Source: Fratercula arctica (taxonomy: Eukaryota; Chordata; Aves; Charadriiformes; Alcidae). Taken from it: a stretch of DNA of 64,000 nucleotides. The stretch's first letter is position 1, and every line of letters begins with the position of its first letter. Of the stretch, positions 54,001 through 60,000 are shown piece after piece. Both the position numbers and the translations under genes were made by a program. The notes under the pieces are model-generated. The model worked only from the letters and a program-made list of their open reading frames with translations, did no database searches and was not told where the DNA came from. The stretch covers positions 13,638,100-13,702,099 of the forward strand of contig CANTUZ010000025.1 in NCBI GenBank assembly GCA_947846985.1, in the 5' to 3' direction.

Positions 54001-57000
54001 TCATTTCTCTAAATACAAAATTAAAAACCTTTCTGTATATATATTATCTTAAAAATTAAGTCACACACCTTGAATAACAAAATAAATGTCTAGTGGCAAA
54101 TAACAATGGAACATAAATTGAATTGAACTTACATCAGTAGCTGCTGTCAGGATTTTAGAAAGAATGACTCTTGCTAACCCATCTCTGCTGTAATCCAAAC
54201 TAGAAACAGTCAATTTTAACAAGTGATCCTGGTTCTTCAAAGAACAAAGATTAAGAAGACTGGTGGGGGAAATAAAAATTAGTATTTGAACCCACTCAAA
54301 CCACCTTATTTATTCAATCAATAATTTAAACTTAAGTACTCTGAATTAGACTTTCAGTTCTATAAATGCAGAAGAAAACAGAGTAAGGCCTCATATGAAA
54401 TGGAGTGATTTTAAAGTGTTACATCTGTTGGAGATCAAATAATGCAATTGCAAGGGGAAAAAACAACCCTAAACCAACATTTTTTATAATTGCTATCTAA
54501 CAGTTTTGTCATTATACTTGGATTGGTGATTATGAGTACAAAAATAAATGTTCATGAAGCTCTGTGAACAATTCCACATTGTAAAACATTCTGTGTATAC
54601 AGCTTGCCATAAGGTTAGTCCTATTAACTGTCTAGATTTTATTGCAAATGAAGTTTTCTGTAGCCAGTAAATAACTTACATTCTAATAAACAATGAAAGC
54701 AGCTTAATTAAAAAAACAGAGTACATCAAAACATGTGAATTTTCTCTTAAAATGTACTATATTTGAAATAAATTGGCCATTGGCCAAATTACTCCCAGAG
54801 GAAGGTAAGCTTATTTGTACCCGAACAAAGTTTTGAATTCAACAGCTTCACTCAGATATCTTGGACTAAAGTTTAGGTACAACATGCATCATCATATTTC
54901 ACACACAGTATGATACCTACCAGTTTGTTGGGCTTTTTTTTTTTTTTTTTTAACATTTCAGTACAGTAACATCCTTCCTGATACTGATTTCTGTCAGATA
55001 GGTGTGGACAGGAAAAAGTAAGCTATTTTGTAACACAGTCACCCATATCTGTTCAGTAAGACAGACCTCTTAAAAATACCACCCAAAACCCCCACAACTG
55101 AGGATCTTTACTTGAAAATAAAATCAAAATAATTTTAAAGTTTTCAGCTTTACAGACAGTGGTCCTCATGCACAGTTTACACGTTTCAAAAAAATTATAC
55201 CTGTAAGCATAATTCAAACAGAATAAACACACTCACCACTGAAACACATTACATTTTTCAAGCATTTTCACTCCATGAGGGTAACAAGAGAGTGTACCAA
55301 AAAACAGAAAGTAGTGCTGGCTAAGGGTATTTAGTAACCCATTATTTTGAAGACTACGTTCAGGTTTCATTCCCGATGAAGAGTTGAGCCAATTTACAAT
55401 ATCTTTAACCAATTCCTCCAGGTAACCTTGTCCATCCTAACAAAACAAAGAGTAATAGTATTTACAAACAACAGAACTGGGTCTCTCTTCTTTACTGAAA
55501 TCTATCATTTAAAGTTTCTTAAAATGTACAAACACAAGACAGATACAAAATAGAAATGCTGTTTGGCAAACACAATTCAGACTAAAGAAAAAAGGTTCAA
55601 GGCAAATAAAAGGAGTTTAGCTTGGATACACCTTAGGACCAATTCTATTCTTTCCAAGAAAAGGATTGTTCAATGACATTTTCCTCTGGCCTGAGGCATA
55701 GAAGTCTTTAGCGTGCAAGAAGAAAGGAGGCAGAGAAACAAAGGATATACATAGGAAAAAAACAAACAAACAAAAAAAATCCCAACAGAAACAAAAAACC
55801 ACAACCAAACCCTAAGTAGCATTTAATAAAGCTGTATTAAATAAAACTCCTACTTAAACACAGTCATCTCCCCAGTGTCTTATCTAGACAATTCAAAATT
55901 TTAAATTATATTTCTTAATTACACTAATCATGTTAGGTTTATCACCCAAAGGCTACAGAAGTCTTTACTAAAATTAAGGGGTTTTTTTCCTCTAAGTGGC
56001 ATACAGCAGCACTACTCATTGTATCTCCAGTTTTGTAGCTGAAAATTTCTTACCTCTTCTGATTCAAGAAGAAATTCAGTAAACTGACAACCCACCACAG
56101 TGAGCTGCTTCGCCTTGGCATAGTTCAGATCCAGGCTGGCATACAGTTTACTGCTAGGCTTGTAAAAATAGAGCAATCTCCTTACAAACCTATGGAAAGT
56201 AAAAAAGAATTTGTTATTTTTCAGTAAGACAAGGACAGTCTCACATTACAAAATGATGCTGGTATAAAAAGATATTTTATCGCTAAATTAGCTTATTAGC
56301 AATAAATTTTCAAAATTATTAAAAGAAAGAGAGTAGCAGGTATCAGTAATGAGTCTATCCAGACATGATTTTAGAGATGCAGCTGTACTGTTTGTTATAA
56401 AGGGTTTTCTATGCCATGACTTAAAATAAGCAAAGGAACTCAAAATTCCTATACTCTTAGAAGCCATAGCTTCACTCTCATTCTCATACTTATAATTTAT
56501 TCTACTGTAATTTATCCTGTGGTGAGTTTCAAAGACTATACTATCTAGACTTACAACGAGCTAAAGAAGAGTCTGTCTTAATGTTTATGTGACATGACAT
56601 TTCTTTAGCTATAACAGTTAAGGCTACTGTGAAAAAAAAAATAGTAATTACGTTATGCCAGAAAAAGGCCATATTTTTTCAGCAACAGTATTTTCATTCA
56701 ACTCACTTAAGCATTTCTGAAGCACAACACAGTGATTGCAAATGCAGACTCTCACACATACTTTTTGAAACCATGGTGAACAATATAGCTTTTTTGCACT
56801 GCAGGAATAAATCTTCAGCAAAGAGTTTCCCCTCGTCAATTCTTAGTCAAAAAATAAACACATTTGTGCTTTAAAAGAACACAGAACATTCTGTCTGAAA
56901 GTAGATATGTCAAGCATTAAGAAAGCTTAACTAAAACGCTGCCTTTAGTTAAAAAAGTGAGAGTAAGCCACTATCCCAACTCCAAACACAGGACCAATTA

Positions 57001-60000
57001 TAAAGGAAATCTAAGGGCTTCTTTAAATTTTGTCAAATGAAGTGTATTTTATTCTGGGTTATTAGCACTAAATATATTATATATATTAGCACACACATTT
57101 ATATGTGAGTGTATATATATACATGTATACTTAGGTCTGTATGTATATGTATATACACATACATGTGTATATGCACACTGCATTAACTGTATCTCTATAA
57201 AATGAAGGGATCTATATAAAAATATCTTGAATTTCACTAACAACCATAAGATCATCACAAAAACACTAACAGTAAAAGAAAAAAAAAAATCAACTTATAA
57301 TCCTAGAATCTTCATGGTTGGAAAGGACCTTTGAGATCATTAAGTCCAACCATACACACACAACAAAAACCCCCCTACAATCTCTGCCACTAGAGCATGC
57401 CCTGAAGTGCCAAATCTACACATTTCTTAAATACCTCTAGGGATGGTGACTCAACCACCTCCCTGGGCAGGCTCTTCCAGTGCCTGACCACTCTTTCAGT
57501 AAAGTAATTCTTCCTAATATCTAATCTAAACCTCCCCTGCTGCAACTTCAGACCATTTCCTCTGGTCCTCTCATTATTCACCTGGGAGAAGAGGCCAACA
57601 CCCACCTCTCTACAACCTCCTTTCAGGGAGTTGTAGAGGGCAATGAGGTCTCCCCTCAGCCTCCTCTTCTCCAGACTAAACATGCCCAGTTCCCTCAGCC
57701 TCTCCTCATATGGCTTGGTCTCCAGACCCCTCACCAGCTTGGTAGCTCTCCTCTGGACACGCTCCAGCACTTCAATGTCCCTCTTGTACAGCGGGGCCCA
57801 GAACTGAACACAGTACTCGAGGTGAGGCCTCACCAGTGCCGAGTACAGAGGCACAATCACTTCCCTACTCCTGCTGGCCACGCTATTCCTGATACAAGCC
57901 CGAATGCTGTTGGCCTTCTTGGCCACCCGGGCACACTGCTGGCTCATGTTAAGCTGGCTGTCCACCAGCACCCCCAGGTCCTTTTCTGCCGGGCAGCTTT
58001 CTAGCCACTCTTCCCCAAGCCTGTAGCACTGCTTGGGGTTGTTGTGACCGAAATGCAGGACCCGGCACTTGGCCTTATTAAACCTCATACAATTGGCCTT
58101 GGCCCATCGATCCAGCCTGTCCAGGTGCCTCTGTAGAGCCTTCCTACCCTCAAGCAGACCAACACTCCCACCTAGTTTGGTGTCGTCTGTAAACTTACTG
58201 AGGGTGCACTCAATCCCCTCGTCCAGATCATTGATAAAGATATTAAACAAAACTGGCCCCAAAACTGAGCCCTGAGGGACACCACTGGTGACCGGCTGCC
58301 AAGAGGATTTCACCCCATTAATCACAACTCCCTGGGCACAGCCATCCAGCCAGTTTTTAACCCAGCAAAGAGTACACTTGTCTATGCCATGATTGGCCAG
58401 CTTCTCCAGGAGAATGCTGCGGGGGACAGTGTCAAAGGCCTTACCAAAGTCCAGATGGACAACGTCCACAGCCTTCCCCGTGTCCAGAAGGCGGGTCACA
58501 TGGTCATAGAAAGAGATCAGGTTGGTTAAGCAGGACCTCCCTTTCCTAAACCCATGCTGGCTGGCCCTGATCCCTTGGCTGCCCTGCACTTGCCGTGAGA
58601 GCTCACTCAAGATGATCCTCTCCATGATCTTTCCTAGTATCAAGGTCAGGCTGACAGGCCTGTAGTTCCCCGGATCCTCCTTCCGACCCTTCTTGTAGAT
58701 GGGTGTCACATTAGCCACCCTCCAGTCATCTGGTACCTCCCCTGTTGACCAAGATTGTTGATAAATGGTGGAGAGAGGCTTGGTGAGCTCTCCCACCAGC
58801 TCCCTGAGTATTCTTGGGTGAATCCCATCCGGCCCCATAGACTTATGTGTGTCTAGGTGCAGAAGCAGATCATTGACTACTTCCTCCTGGATTATGGGTG
58901 GGTTGTTCTGCTCTCCATCCTTATCTTCCAGCTCAGGAGGCTGAACACCCTGGGGATAGCTGGTCTGACTATTGAAGACGGAGGCAAAGAAGGCATTAAG
59001 TATCTCAGCCTTCTCCTCGTCCTTGGTTGCAGAAGTACTCTTCAAAGTAGTTTGTTTAATTTCTGAAATGCATGTTAAAAGTGACATCCAAGAACTAATT
59101 AGTAACACTATTACCACACATGCACAAACAGTAATAAAAATGCCTTAATGCCAACAGACACGAACGGAGCTGTACTGATTGTTTTTTCAAATCACACATG
59201 CTTCCCTTGCCGTTAATAGCAACTAGAAATAACTTCTTTTTGGTTTTTGATGAAAGCTATAACTATATAACTGTACAACTGTAGACCTATTCTGTCAAAA
59301 TTTGTCAAGTGCTGACATCAAACACTAATATATGAAATATCAAAGAGATATTACTTTCAGGTTCAAAATGAAATAGGGCATTTGCAAAGCTGACATGATT
59401 CTTGTTTAGCGAGTAAATATATAAAGTATCTGTGCACAGAAAAGAAACCACTAAAGCTTAAAGACCTGTTTATTTAAAGCAAATATTGCAACCTAATTAT
59501 CTAAATTTTCATTTTTGCTGCTTATCTACAGATTAAGTTTTAGAAATGTGACACATCAAGGAATATTTTATTGCAACATTAAAACCAGTTTTTCCACATT
59601 TCTTTCTCCGAAGGAAGGCTATGTAATTTTTACATACCTGTGCAATTGTTCATCTTTATAGTTCCTTAGATTTACATTTGGCCACTGGAAAAAACAGCAA
59701 ATTTAGCATTATATGAAACTTGTACATTAGTCCTTGGTGAGTCACTAAAATTTATTCATTTCTATTATGGTTCTATTCACCTAATAGTTAGAAGTGTAAG
59801 TTTTCTTGCATCTAATGTTACCTATAAAATAACCCCTTATTTTATTGAAAAGCCCACATGCTTGCCCCAAGAACTGTTCTATTCATTATTAATCAGATTT
59901 ATTTTAAAAATAATCATTTTTCTGTTATAGCTCACTTAAATACTGCTTATTAAAATGGTATTTAAACTCCTCTGTTGATACTTCGTAAGATGTTTTAAAA

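Noticed and set aside
57049..57258. Minus-strand frame rich in Tyr, Ile and Thr
   Set aside because: Product of the TA/CA simple repeat at 57070-57178.
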